This document shows positions 1 through 9,909 of a stretch of 64,000 nt of DNA, piece after piece. Location: positions 434,001 through 498,000 of the forward strand of contig CP075528.1 of the NCBI GenBank assembly GCA_025808875.1, in the 5' to 3' direction. How positions within the stretch are numbered: the first letter of the stretch is position 1; each line of letters begins with the position of its first letter. The notes beneath the pieces are model-generated. The model was given only the letters and a program-made list of their open reading frames with translations. It was not told where the DNA came from and ran no database searches. Source of the stretch: Enhydrobacter sp. (lineage in GTDB: Bacteria; Pseudomonadota; Alphaproteobacteria; Reyranellales; Reyranellaceae). The translations under genes and the position numbers were made by a program.

Positions 1-90
1 GTCCTTGCCCCTGTCCTTGTCCTGCGCGACGGCAGGCATGGCCAGGAATGCCACGAGGGCGACGGTCGAAAGGAGGCGCTGACAAATCAT
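1..90 (-). CDS. Secreted protein, N-terminus only (cut by window edge)
   Basis: An ATG at 90 opens a frame of 30 codons that leaves the window. It reads as a signal peptide: a short basic start (MICQRLLSTV), a hydrophobic core and an AVAQD cleavage region, then a Lys/Asp-rich stretch. It lies 121 bases downstream of gpmI on the same strand. In many Alphaproteobacteria the gene after gpmI is a murein hydrolase activator (EnvC-like, M23 peptidase). That identity is inferred only from position; nothing in the 30 residues proves it. Confidence 0.55.
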   Translation of the reverse strand, partial: MICQRLLSTVALVAFLAMPAVAQDKDRGKD

Positions 91-211
91 GGGAAGGCCT
101 TTGCGGAAAGCCGCCGGGCCGCGACTGGGGCCGGCAACAGGGTGTCGGAACGAGAATACTAGGGCGTATTTGGCGGGATCAAGGCAGTGCCGGCTCACGC
201 GCTCTCACATT

Positions 212-1804
212 TCATGCCGAAGCCGCCGCGGCCACCCTGGGAACTGCAAGAATTGGCGGCCTTTGCGCCTGCGACAGCAGCGAATGCCCCGTCATTTCAG
301 GAGGCTGGGGCACGCCGATCAGGGCCAGCAGGGTGGGCGCCACGTCCGCGAGCTTGCCATCGCCCAGCGACCGTACGGTCGCCGGCGCATTGAAGAGCAG
401 GGCCGGCACGCGGTTGAGGGTGTGCTGGGTGTGCTTCTGGTGCGTGGTGTCGTCGAACATCTGCTCGGCATTGCCGTGGTCGGCGGTGACCAGCATCGCG
501 CCGCCGGCCTTTTCCACCGCTTCCATGATACGGCCCAGACAGGCATCGACGGCTTCGGCGGCTTTGACCGCGGCGGCAAATTCACCCGAATGCCCGACCT
601 GGTCGGTGTTGGCGTAGTTGACGACGATGAGGTCGTATCGATCCGAGCCGATCGCCTCGACCAGCTTGTCCGTCACTTCGCCGGCGCTCATTTCCGGCTG
701 GAGATCGTAGGTCTTGACCTTGGGCGAGGGCACGAGGATGCGATCCTCGCCGTCGAACTGCCGCTCCTCGCCGCCATTGAAGAAGAACGTCACGTGCGCA
801 TACTTCTCGGTCTCGGCAATGCGCAATTGCTTCAACCCCGCCTTGGAGACGGTTTCGCCGAGGCCCATCCTGATGGCTTCCGGCGGAAACAGCGTCTCGA
901 GGAAGCCGTTCAGAGCGGCCGAATACTCGGCCATGCCGACGGCAGCGGCGAACCTGACGAGCCGCGAACGCTTGAAACCGTCGAACATCGGGTCGAGCAG
1001 CGCCGTCAGGATCTGCCGGGCGCGGTCTGCGCGATAGTTGAACATCAGGATGCCGTCGCCGTCCGTCATTCCGGCGTACCCCTGGATCACCGTCGGCAGA
1101 ACGAACTCGTCGTCCTGACCAGCGGCATAGCCGGCCTCCACGGCCGCCTTCGCGGTGTCGACGACCGGTCCCTTGGCATCGACCATCGCCTCGTAAGCGA
1201 GGGTGACGCGTTCCCATCGCTTGTCGCGGTCCATGGGGTAAAAGCGACCGGCGACGGTGGCGAACCGGATCGGCAGTCCCTGGGTCAGGCCAGCCGATAC
1301 CTGGTCGAGGCATTCGAGGGCGCTGCGGGGCGGCATGTCGCGCCCGTCGAGGAAGGCGTGAATCCAGACCGGCACGCCGGCACCGGCGATCAGGTTCGCC
1401 AGCACCACCAGATGATCCTGATGGGCGTGCACGCCGCCCGGTGAGGCGAGGCCCATGAGATGGCAGGCGCCGCCGCTCTTCTTCAGGGCGGTGACGAGCT
1501 CCTGCAAGTGCCGGTTCGTGGCGAGAGAGCCGTCGGCAATGGCATTGTCGATCCGGGGCAGGTCGGGCACCGCGACGCGCCCGGCGCCGAGATTCATGTG
1601 ACCGACCTCGGAATTGCCCATTTGGCCCTTGGGCAGGCCGACGAACGTCTCCGAAGCGTCGATCAGGCCTTGTGGGCAGGTCGCGACCAGGCGGTCGTAG
1701 TTCGGCGTGTGCGCCTGCTGGATCGCGTTGTAGCGCGGCTCGGGGCGGTGTCCCCAGCCGTCGAGGATGCAGAGAACGGCGGGGCGTGGACGAGCGGCGG
1801 CCAT
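212..1804 (-). CDS. gpmI: 2,3-bisphosphoglycerate-independent phosphoglycerate mutase
   Basis: This cytoplasmic glycolytic enzyme (about 530 aa, normal for the family) interconverts 3- and 2-phosphoglycerate using two Mn2+ ions. The N-terminus carries the metal-binding CILDGWG motif (residues 12-18). The phosphorylated serine sits in QMGNSEVGH (Ser65). The second metal cluster appears near the C-terminus as LVTADHGNAEQMFD. The frame is open further upstream, but the ATG at 1804 is right: the protein should start shortly before CILDGWG, and this ATG overlaps the stop of the preceding gene as TGATG, suggesting translational coupling. Downstream follows a secreted protein gene. Confidence 0.97.
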   Translation of the reverse strand: MAAARPRPAVLCILDGWGHRPEPRYNAIQQAHTPNYDRLVATCPQGLIDASETFVGLPKGQMGNSEVGHMNLGAGRVAVPDLPRIDNAIADGSLATNRHLQELVTALKKSGGACHLMGLASPGGVHAHQDHLVVLANLIAGAGVPVWIHAFLDGRDMPPRSALECLDQVSAGLTQGLPIRFATVAGRFYPMDRDKRWERVTLAYEAMVDAKGPVVDTAKAAVEAGYAAGQDDEFVLPTVIQGYAGMTDGDGILMFNYRADRARQILTALLDPMFDGFKRSRLVRFAAAVGMAEYSAALNGFLETLFPPEAIRMGLGETVSKAGLKQLRIAETEKYAHVTFFFNGGEERQFDGEDRILVPSPKVKTYDLQPEMSAGEVTDKLVEAIGSDRYDLIVVNYANTDQVGHSGEFAAAVKAAEAVDACLGRIMEAVEKAGGAMLVTADHGNAEQMFDDTTHQKHTQHTLNRVPALLFNAPATVRSLGDGKLADVAPTLLALIGVPQPPEMTGHSLLSQAQRPPILAVPRVAAAASA

Positions 1805-2388
1805 CAGGACGGCACGGGCGGGCGGGGCCCGGTGGGACGTTCCACCGAGTTGAACTTGTTCGGGCAACTCAGGTCGCGCGGGTCGGTGTTTGGATCCTGG
1901 TCGGGCACCTCGATGGCGCAGAACACGAACTCGCCGCGCGGCTCGCCGTCGATGGTGATGTCGTAGGTATAGGTGCCCGGCGGGTCGCCGGGGATGATGC
2001 ACCAGGACCGCTGCAGGATGCCGTTCTGCACCACTTCGCGCATGCGCGTGGTCGCGCGCGTCTTGTCGGCGTTCACCTCGGTCTCGGGGCCGGCGATGAC
2101 CTGCTCCGCCGGCTGGGAGGTCGTCAGCACCTCGACCAGGGAAACGATGCGGTCGGGCCCGCCGAGATACATGCGCCAGCCGAAGCAGGCACGATTGAAC
2201 AGCAGGGGAATGGCGTTCGTCTCGTAGTGGCGCTGGCGGCCATCGTCTCCGGTGATCGACACATAGGGAATGGACCGCATCCGCTTGGGCGCCGGCTTGT
2301 CGCCGGACACGGTCTGGGCCGTGGCCGTCGCGGCGGCAAAGGCGAGGACGAACAGGACGGCCAAAAGCCGCGAGACAGGCAGGCGCAT
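1804..2388 (-). CDS. Secreted protein of unknown function, 194 aa
   Basis: The product begins with a convincing Sec signal peptide (MRLPVSRLLAVLFVLAFAAA, cleavage near ATAQ), so it is probably periplasmic. The mature part has no motif I recognise. It holds four spaced cysteines (in RACFGW, RSWCII, VFCAIE and DLSCPN), which could form disulfides, and ends in a Pro-rich tail. The gene lies between rlmH and gpmI and its stop overlaps the gpmI start by one base (TGATG). The start at 2388 was chosen because the signal peptide begins there; the frame extends upstream only through low-complexity sequence. Confidence 0.8.
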   Translation of the reverse strand: MRLPVSRLLAVLFVLAFAAATATAQTVSGDKPAPKRMRSIPYVSITGDDGRQRHYETNAIPLLFNRACFGWRMYLGGPDRIVSLVEVLTTSQPAEQVIAGPETEVNADKTRATTRMREVVQNGILQRSWCIIPGDPPGTYTYDITIDGEPRGEFVFCAIEVPDQDPNTDPRDLSCPNKFNSVERPTGPRPPVPS

Positions 2389-2452
2389 GGCGTCAATGTA
2401 GTCCCGCTTTTGGGTCAGAACAGGGGCAAAAAAGCGCGCTTTTCCCAGCATT

Positions 2453-2911
2453 TCAGGCCCGGTGGTAGGGGTGGCCGGCCAGCAGTTGCTGGGCCCGGTA
2501 GATCTGCTCGGCCAGCATCGCACGGGCCAGCAGATGGGGCCACGTCATTGCCCCGAACGACAGCACCAGGTCGGCCTGTTTCAGCAAGGCCTCGCCGTGG
2601 CCATCGGCGCCGCCGATGAGAAAGACGATGTCGGCGATCGCGTCATCCTGCCAACGGCCGAGCCGCTCGGCGAAGGCCTGGCTGTCGAGCGTCTTGCCGC
2701 GACGATCCAGCGCCACCCGCGTCGCCTTGGCGGGCCCGGTCGCCAGCAGAAGCTCGCCTTCCCGTTCGATCAGGGCCGGCGGCGGAAGCTTCCTCTTCTC
2801 CTCCAGTTCGCGCAGGGCGAGCGGCCAGCGGATGCGATTGGCGTAGTGCTCGTAGAGGGCGCGCTCGGGGCCGCGGCCGGCGCGCCCGATCGTGGCGATG
2901 GTGAGCTTCAC
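2453..2911 (-). CDS. rlmH: 23S rRNA pseudouridine(1915) N3-methyltransferase
   Basis: RlmH is a SPOUT-class enzyme that methylates pseudouridine 1915 of 23S rRNA in the assembled 70S ribosome. The 152-residue length is typical. The diagnostic C-terminal SPOUT motifs are present: FLIGGADGH, then LSFGAMTWPHLLARAMLAEQ and the terminal YRAQQLLAGHPYHRA. The start is GTG (VKLTIATIGRAGRG), overlapping the rsfS stop as GTGA, so the two ribosome-related genes are translationally coupled. The rsfS-rlmH pair is widely conserved. Confidence 0.97.
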   Translation of the reverse strand: MKLTIATIGRAGRGPERALYEHYANRIRWPLALRELEEKRKLPPPALIEREGELLLATGPAKATRVALDRRGKTLDSQAFAERLGRWQDDAIADIVFLIGGADGHGEALLKQADLVLSFGAMTWPHLLARAMLAEQIYRAQQLLAGHPYHRA

Positions 2912-3318
2912 TGCGCTCGTTTGCGACGTGCCCGCGCCTTCGGCTTCGCGGCCGCTTCGGTCTCCATCGCCCACATCTTCTCGAGCGCGTAGAAGGCGCG
3001 TGGCTCGGGCCGGAACACATGCACGATGACATCGCCGCCATCGACCAGCACCCAGTCGCCGCCCTGCCTTCCCTCCACTGGGACGTATCCGTGGCCGGCC
3101 TGCTTCAGCCGCTCGGCCAGATGATCGGCAATAGCGACGACCTGCCGGTTCGAGCGTCCCGACGCGACGACCATGTAGTCGGCAAAGCTCGACTTGCCCT
3201 TGAGGTCGATGACGATGATGTCCTCGGCCTTGTCGTCTTCCAGGGAGCGCCGCACCAGGTCGAGCTGGCTTTCGGCAGGCTTGCTTCTGTCGCGAAGCGG
3301 CGGGCTGCGGTCGGGGAT
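2908..3318 (-). CDS. rsfS: Ribosome silencing factor, possible separate gene with ATC start
   Basis: RsfS (Iojap/DUF143) binds ribosomal protein uL14 and blocks subunit joining in starved cells. The core is clear: DDKAEDIIVIDLKGKS, ADYMVVASGRS, GGDWVLVDGGDVIVHVF and RAFYALEKMW. There is no ATG or TTG between the end of NadD and this core. An AGAGGA Shine-Dalgarno (3325-3330) ends six bases before an ATC codon at 3318-3316, which would give a 136-aa protein of normal size. The only standard alternative is a GTG at 3255, which gives 115 aa, removes most of the N-terminus and lacks such a site. The stop overlaps the rlmH start (GTGA). Domain identity is certain; the start is not. Confidence 0.7.
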   Translation of the reverse strand: MPDRSPPLRDRSKPAESQLDLVRRSLEDDKAEDIIVIDLKGKSSFADYMVVASGRSNRQVVAIADHLAERLKQAGHGYVPVEGRQGGDWVLVDGGDVIVHVFRPEPRAFYALEKMWAMETEAAAKPKARARRKRAQ

Positions 3319-3939
3319 GGTCTGTCCTCTGGTTGAAGGTCGTTGGGAACGCGGGCGCACGGCGCGGATGTCCGTCGCCGAACGACGGTCGAGTCGACTG
3401 GGAATAAAGCACCAGGCGGGCGGTCCGCAAGCCGGCAGCCGGCGCGCGTCCGACGCCTTCAGGCGATAACGCGCGAAGGTACGCGGGGCTGCGGCGTTCA
3501 GGGCGGCATGGCTCCAGCCGGGCCGCGCGAAGGCGGCCAGGGGAATGGCGGCGAACAGCTCGCGCCAGCCTTCCCACCGCTCGAGTTGCGGCAGGATGTC
3601 GGCACCCATCAGCCAGACGAACCGGGCATCGGGATAGGCGTGTTGCAGGGCGCGCACCGTATCGAGCGTGAAGCGCGTGTCTAGCACGAGCTCGGGCGCC
3701 TCGACCCGAATGCGCGGATGACGGGCGAGTTGCTTGGCGCGGGCCAGCCTGGCGGCCAGCGGCTCCATGTCCGAATCGCCCTTGAGCGGGTTCTGCGGCG
3801 AAACGAGCCACCACACCTCGTCGAGCCCGAGGTGTCGCAGCGCTTCCAGGCTGATATGGCGATGCCCTTCGTGCGCCGGGTTGAAGGAGCCGCCCAACAG
3901 CCCGATGCGCCGCCGCACACCGCTCGGCACGCCGGGCAT
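2908..3939 (-). CDS. nadD: NadD nicotinate-nucleotide adenylyltransferase, reading frame continuous with RsfS
   Basis: Residues 1 to about 205 are NadD, which adenylates nicotinate mononucleotide in NAD synthesis. The nucleotidyltransferase signature GLLGGSFNPAHEGH lies near the N-terminus, WLMGADILPQLERW in the middle, and the family's usual terminal motif is seen as RRSATDIRA. A stop normally follows that motif. Here there is none: the frame runs about 20 residues through a Pro/Arg-rich linker and into a complete ribosome silencing factor, giving a 343-aa open frame. It may be a true fusion, two genes in one frame (see the rsfS entry), or a lost stop. The start at 3939 (MPGVPSGVRRRIG) precedes the first beta strand; proA ends 31 bases upstream. 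Confidence 0.85.
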   Translation of the reverse strand: MPGVPSGVRRRIGLLGGSFNPAHEGHRHISLEALRHLGLDEVWWLVSPQNPLKGDSDMEPLAARLARAKQLARHPRIRVEAPELVLDTRFTLDTVRALQHAYPDARFVWLMGADILPQLERWEGWRELFAAIPLAAFARPGWSHAALNAAAPRTFARYRLKASDARRLPACGPPAWCFIPSRLDRRSATDIRAVRPRSQRPSTRGQTIPDRSPPLRDRSKPAESQLDLVRRSLEDDKAEDIIVIDLKGKSSFADYMVVASGRSNRQVVAIADHLAERLKQAGHGYVPVEGRQGGDWVLVDGGDVIVHVFRPEPRAFYALEKMWAMETEAAAKPKARARRKRAQ

Positions 3940-3970
3940 CGGATGCCGTGCCGAGATCACGCCGCGGGGC

Positions 3971-5251
3971 TCATGGACGCAGGGTGCCCTTGCCGCGCAC
4001 GATGTTCTTGTAGGTGGTGAGTTCGACCAGGCCGACCGGACCGCGCGCGTGCATGCGGTTGGTCGAGATGCCGATCTCCGCCCCCAATCCGAACTCGCCC
4101 CCATCGGCGAACTGCGTGCTGGCGTTGTGCATGACGATGGCGCTGTCGACTTCGCCGAGGAAGCGGTCGGCGGTCGCCTGGTTGCCGGTCACGATCGATT
4201 CGGTGTGCTGGCTGCCGTAGGTGGCGATGTGCCGGATGGCGCCTTCGACGCCGTCGACCGTCGCGACGGAGATGATCGGTTCGAGGTACTCCGTGCGCCA
4301 GTCCTTGTCCGTGGCGGGCTTGGCCCTCGGATCGCGCTTCCGCACCTCGGCGTCGCCGCGCACCTCGCAGCCCAGCTCGTGCAGCCGGTCGAGCACCGGC
4401 CCGAGGTGCGTGTCGAGCGCGGCGCGGTCGATCAGCAGCGTCTCGGCCGCGCCGCAGACGCTGACGCGGCGCATCTTGGCGTTGGCCACGATGTCGCGGG
4501 CCATCCCCACATCGGCGTCGCGGTCGACATAGACATGGCAGATGCCGTCGTAGTGTCGCAGCACCGGCACGCGGCTTTCCTCGGTGACGCGGTCGATCAG
4601 CGAGCGTCCCCCGCGCGGCACGATGAGGTCGAGCCAGTCGGTGGCGCGCAGCATTTCGCCGACCGCGGCGCGGTCGGTCGTCGGCACGAGCTGCACGCAG
4701 TCCTCGGGCAGGCCGTTGCCGGCCAGCGCCCGGCGCAGCAGCTCGACGATCGCTCGGGAGGAGTGGAAGCTGTCGGAGCCGCCGCGCAGCACGACCACGT
4801 TTCCCGACTTGATGCAGAGTGAGCCCGCGTCGGCCGTGACGTTGGGGCGCGCCTCGTAGATCACCCCGATGATGCCGATCGGCACGCGCACGCGGCTGAT
4901 CGCCAGGCCGTTGGGGCGCTGCCACTCCTCGATCGTGGCGCCGACGGGGTCGGGCAGGGCGACGATGTCGTCGAGCCCCTTGGCCATGGCCTCGACCCGC
5001 GCATCGTTCAGCAGCAGGCGATCCTGCAGGGCGCCGCTCATGCCGGCGACTTTCGCCGCCGCGATGTCGCGCGCATTGGCGGCGAGGATCGCTTCCCTGT
5101 CGCGCCGGATCAGGCCGGCGGCCTCGGCGAGCGCGGCATTCTTGATTGCGGTCGGGGCGATGCGCAGCGCCGCAGCCGCCGCCTTGGCGCGGCGGCCCAG
5201 TTCGGCCACGATCGCGGCGGTGTCCTCCGCCGGCTTGGTCTGCGCGTTCAT
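3971..5251 (-). CDS. proA: Glutamate-5-semialdehyde dehydrogenase (gamma-glutamyl phosphate reductase)
   Basis: ProA catalyses the second step of proline synthesis, NADPH-dependent reduction of gamma-glutamyl phosphate. The 426-aa length fits. Visible family segments are VPIGIIGVIYEARPNVTADA, SGNVVVLRGGSDSFHSS, the region around the catalytic cysteine in RRVSVCGAAETLL, and the C-terminal GLGAEIGISTNRMHARGPVG. The ATG at 5251 (MNAQTKPAED) is chosen because the upstream extension is non-homologous. It follows proB by 16 bases and precedes nadD, forming a proline/NAD/ribosome operon. Confidence 0.97.
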   Translation of the reverse strand: MNAQTKPAEDTAAIVAELGRRAKAAAAALRIAPTAIKNAALAEAAGLIRRDREAILAANARDIAAAKVAGMSGALQDRLLLNDARVEAMAKGLDDIVALPDPVGATIEEWQRPNGLAISRVRVPIGIIGVIYEARPNVTADAGSLCIKSGNVVVLRGGSDSFHSSRAIVELLRRALAGNGLPEDCVQLVPTTDRAAVGEMLRATDWLDLIVPRGGRSLIDRVTEESRVPVLRHYDGICHVYVDRDADVGMARDIVANAKMRRVSVCGAAETLLIDRAALDTHLGPVLDRLHELGCEVRGDAEVRKRDPRAKPATDKDWRTEYLEPIISVATVDGVEGAIRHIATYGSQHTESIVTGNQATADRFLGEVDSAIVMHNASTQFADGGEFGLGAEIGISTNRMHARGPVGLVELTTYKNIVRGKGTLRP

Positions 5252-5267
5252 GCCGGCACCATTATAG

Positions 5268-7450
<2,183 letters not shown>

Positions 7451-7468
7451 CTAGTCGGATGGGAACGG

Positions 7469-7756
7469 CTATTCGGCAGCCATCTTGGACGGGTTCTGCG
7501 CCGGCGCCGGCCGCACGTTCACCTCGACCTTGCCGCCCGAGCGGGTCCGGAACGACACCACGCCGTCGGCCGTCGCGAACAGCGTGTGGTCGCGGCCAAT
7601 GCCGACATTGGTGCCCGCGTCCATCTTGGTGCCGCGCTGACGGACCAGGATGTTGCCGGCGAGCACCTTCTGGCCGCCGAAGCGCTTGACGCCGAGTCGC
7701 TTGCTCTCCGAATCGCGGCCGTTACGTGACGAGCCGCCTGCTTTCTTGTGTGCCAT
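7469..7756 (-). CDS. rpmA: 50S ribosomal protein L27
   Basis: L27 lies near the peptidyl-transferase centre with its N-terminus reaching the P-site tRNA. The 95-aa sequence is standard: [16 protein letters not shown], then [20 protein letters not shown], then the GRDHTLFA motif. The start directly gives the conserved AHKKAGGS end, so no N-terminal processing is implied. It follows rplU by 21 bases. Confidence 0.98.
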   Translation of the reverse strand: MAHKKAGGSSRNGRDSESKRLGVKRFGGQKVLAGNILVRQRGTKMDAGTNVGIGRDHTLFATADGVVSFRTRSGGKVEVNVRPAPAQNPSKMAAE

Positions 7757-7777
7757 CTGTCTGCTCCCGCCGCGCGT

Positions 7778-8077
7778 TCAGGCGACGATCTGTTCGATCT
7801 TGACCACCGTCAGATCCTGACGATGGCCGTTCTTGCGCCGTGAATTCTGACGACGACGCTTCTTGAAGACGATCAGGTGCGGGCCGCGCGCCTGCTCGAC
7901 GATCGAGCCCACCACCCTGGCGCCCGCGACCGTCGGGGTTCCGACCTTGTCGCCGGCCATCAACACGTCGGTGAACTCGACCTTCGCGCCGGCCTCGCCC
8001 TCGATCCGCTCGATCGTGAGGGTGTCCTCGGCGGCGACGGTGTACTGCTTTCCACCCGTGCGGATTACGGCGATCAT
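7778..8077 (-). CDS. rplU: 50S ribosomal protein L21
   Basis: L21 binds 23S rRNA together with L20. At 99 aa it has the usual features: [14 protein letters not shown] at the N-terminus, [14 protein letters not shown] in the middle and the basic C-terminal [15 protein letters not shown]. The frame is open upstream of the chosen ATG, but homology begins at [10 protein letters not shown] sigma-70-type promoter lies 60 bases upstream. Confidence 0.98.
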   Translation of the reverse strand: MIAVIRTGGKQYTVAAEDTLTIERIEGEAGAKVEFTDVLMAGDKVGTPTVAGARVVGSIVEQARGPHLIVFKKRRRQNSRRKNGHRQDLTVVKIEQIVA

Positions 8078-8102
8078 GATGCACCCAAAGCGCGAAATAG
8101 CA

Positions 8103-8125
8103 CGGCGGGCCAAAGGGTCCCGCCG
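8103..8125 (-). promoter_or_regulatory. Hairpin in the rplU 5' leader
   Basis: A perfect seven-pair GC stem (arms 8119-8125 and 8103-8109) with a nine-base loop lies between the promoter and the rplU start. It would form in the 5' untranslated RNA of rplU-rpmA. Ribosomal-protein leaders often bind one of their products, but no known L21 leader motif is evident, so a regulatory role is speculative. Confidence 0.4.
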
Positions 8126-8136
8126 GAAGAGCGCGG

Positions 8137-8164
8137 AATATACGCACGGCCCCGTTCGAGTCAA
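8137..8164 (-). promoter_or_regulatory. Sigma-70-type promoter of rplU-rpmA
   Basis: Reading the minus strand, TTGACT (8164-8159) and TATATT (8142-8137) are separated by 16 bases. These are close matches to TTGACA and TATAAT in a very GC-rich region. The -10 box is about 60 bases before the rplU start, leaving room for the leader hairpin. Confidence 0.7.
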
Positions 8165-8222
8165 CGCAAACAAGGCCTTGCCGCGTCCGATAGGTCGACA
8201 GGGTGGCCGCGCGCCAGGCGGG

Positions 8223-8251
8223 TTGCCCGGCTTTGGCCGCCCCCCTATAAG
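8223..8251 (+). promoter_or_regulatory. Promoter of tRNA-Ser
   Basis: TTGCCC (8223-8228) and TATAAG (8246-8251) are separated by exactly 17 bases. The -10 box ends ten bases before the mature tRNA 5' end, so transcription would begin only a few bases upstream of it. The box lies in and beside the loop of a perfect eight-pair GC inverted repeat (8235-8242 with 8251-8258). Confidence 0.6.
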
Positions 8252-8261
8252 GGCGGCCCCC

Positions 8262-8353
<92 letters not shown>

Positions 8354-8547
8354 GACCGCTCGAACCGACGGCAGTTGCTCTAATAGTCGTTATACTTCAG
8401 AGACTTGACGTCTGTCCGCCGGTTCGACCCGGGTACTGTTGATACCAAAATCAGGTTCTAAAACCCCGGCGTCTGGCGTATATCCGCGTCGTTAGTGCAG
8501 GGACTTTGGGGGTCCGGCACGGCGAGATTGGGTTGGGAAGGTGGGCG

Positions 8548-8769
8548 ATGCGACACATTCTGGTCGGGACGACGATGCTGGTCTTCGCGCTCATGGTGAC
8601 CTTCGGTGCCGCGAGCGTGCTGCAGTTCAACGCCATCGCGCACGCCAACAAGTCGGCCGAGCCGTTCGTCATCGAGGCCGCGACGGAGCCGATGAAGCCC
8701 GCGCGCGAGCGCGCCGCGCCGACCCTGCGCAGCCGCGATCACGTCCAGTTCGTGCGCGTATCGGGCTAG
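8548..8769 (+). CDS. Small single-pass membrane or secreted protein, 73 aa
   Basis: I do not recognise this family. The N-terminus ([20 protein letters not shown]) is a signal peptide or membrane anchor, followed by a short charged tail rich in Ala, Glu and Arg that would face the periplasm. A GGGAAGGTGG purine run precedes the ATG, and a strong terminator follows the stop by 26 bases; both favour a real, monocistronic gene. An in-frame start at 8506 would add 14 residues before the hydrophobic stretch and seems less likely. Confidence 0.6.
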   Translation: MRHILVGTTMLVFALMVTFGAASVLQFNAIAHANKSAEPFVIEAATEPMKPARERAAPTLRSRDHVQFVRVSG

Positions 8770-8795
8770 CCTGCCCGAAAGGGACGTCGTTCCTG

Positions 8796-8827
8796 GGCGC
8801 TTCGAGCGACGGTTCGAAGCGCCTTTT
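8796..8827 (+). terminator. Rho-independent terminator after the 73-aa gene
   Basis: A perfect ten-pair stem (8796-8805 with 8814-8823) and an eight-base loop are followed by TTTT (8824-8827). It separates the small upstream gene from the aldo/keto reductase gene. Confidence 0.8.
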
Positions 8828-8887
8828 CATTGGGCCGCGACGCCGGCCGTCCGATGTGTGATAGCGTTCGGCCGAAGGAGACCTTCG

Positions 8888-9889
8888 ATGAGTGTTGCCG
8901 TGGCTGCCCCTCGCCGGCTTGGCGCGAGCCCGCTGAGCGTGTTCCCGCTCGGCCTCGGCTGCATGTCGCTCTCGGGAGCCTACGGCAAGAGCGACGATGC
9001 GGAGGCGATACGCGTCATCCACCACGCGCTCGACCGTGGCATCGATTTCCTCGACAGCTCCGACATGTACGGCTGGGGTCACAACGAAACCCTGCTCGGC
9101 AAGGCTTTGGCCGGCGGGCGGCGCGATCGCGTGGTGCTCGCCACCAAGTTCGGCCAGACGCAGCTGCCCGGCGGCGGCAACGGCGTCGATGGCAGTCCGA
9201 CCCATGTCCGGTCGGCCTGCGATGCCAGCCTGAAGCGGCTGGGAGTCGACGTCATCGACCTCTACTACCAGCATCGCGTCGACCCCAAGGTGCCGATCGA
9301 GGAGACGGTCGGAGCCATGGCGGGTTTGATCGCGGCGGGCAAGGTCCGGGCGATCGGCCTCAGCGAGGCGAAGCCCGAAACCATCCGTCGGGCCCACAAG
9401 GTCCATCCGATCGCGGCCGTGCAGAGCGAATATTCGCTGCTGTACCGGTCGCACGCCGAGGAGACGCTGCGCACCACGCGCGAGCTCGGCATCGCGTTCG
9501 TCGCCTACTCGCCGCTCGGCCGCAGCCTGTTGACCGGCGCGGTCCGCCAGACGGCGGATATCCCCGAGGGCGACGGCCGCGGGCGGCATCCACGCTTCTC
9601 GCCCGACAATCTCGCCCACAATCTCGGCCTCGTCGCCGCGGTCGAGGCGATGGCGCGAACCAAGGGCTGCACGCCGGGACAGATCGCGCTGGCCTGGCTG
9701 CTGGCACAGGGCGACGACATCGTGCCCATTCCTGGCACCAAGCGGGCCGAGCGGATCGACGAGAATCTCGGCGCGCTGCGGATCCGGCTGTCGGCGCCGG
9801 AGGTCGGACAGCTGTCCGCAGCACTGCCGCCGGGCGCCGCCGCCGGCACGCGCTACGCCGAGCCGCTGATGAAGGCCGTCTACCTCTAA
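8888..9889 (+). CDS. Aldo/keto reductase
   Basis: This is an NADPH-dependent aldo/keto reductase of 333 aa with a TIM-barrel fold. The family elements are [12 protein letters not shown] at the N-terminus, the catalytic region [15 protein letters not shown] (Asp and Tyr of the tetrad), a lysine in LATKFGQT, a histidine in YYQHRVDP, and the cofactor-binding C-terminal [17 protein letters not shown]. It resembles the YakC/AKR13 branch that acts on diverse aldehydes; the substrate is unknown. The start at 8888 has a GGAG site nine bases upstream; an in-frame ATG at 8858 lacks one. It converges on the Kef-type gene with a 20-base gap. Confidence 0.9.
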   Translation: MSVAVAAPRRLGASPLSVFPLGLGCMSLSGAYGKSDDAEAIRVIHHALDRGIDFLDSSDMYGWGHNETLLGKALAGGRRDRVVLATKFGQTQLPGGGNGVDGSPTHVRSACDASLKRLGVDVIDLYYQHRVDPKVPIEETVGAMAGLIAAGKVRAIGLSEAKPETIRRAHKVHPIAAVQSEYSLLYRSHAEETLRTTRELGIAFVAYSPLGRSLLTGAVRQTADIPEGDGRGRHPRFSPDNLAHNLGLVAAVEAMARTKGCTPGQIALAWLLAQGDDIVPIPGTKRAERIDENLGALRIRLSAPEVGQLSAALPPGAAAGTRYAEPLMKAVYL

Positions 9890-9909
9890 GGGGCCGCCGG
9901 GGAGCGTGC

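Noticed and set aside
2430..2443. Perfect 14-base palindrome AAAAGCGCGCTTTT with a T run, between rlmH and the secreted-protein gene, considered as terminator
   Set aside because: The stem is mostly A-T pairs with a CGCG loop and would be weak; longer pairing needs a bulge. Not reported as a terminator.
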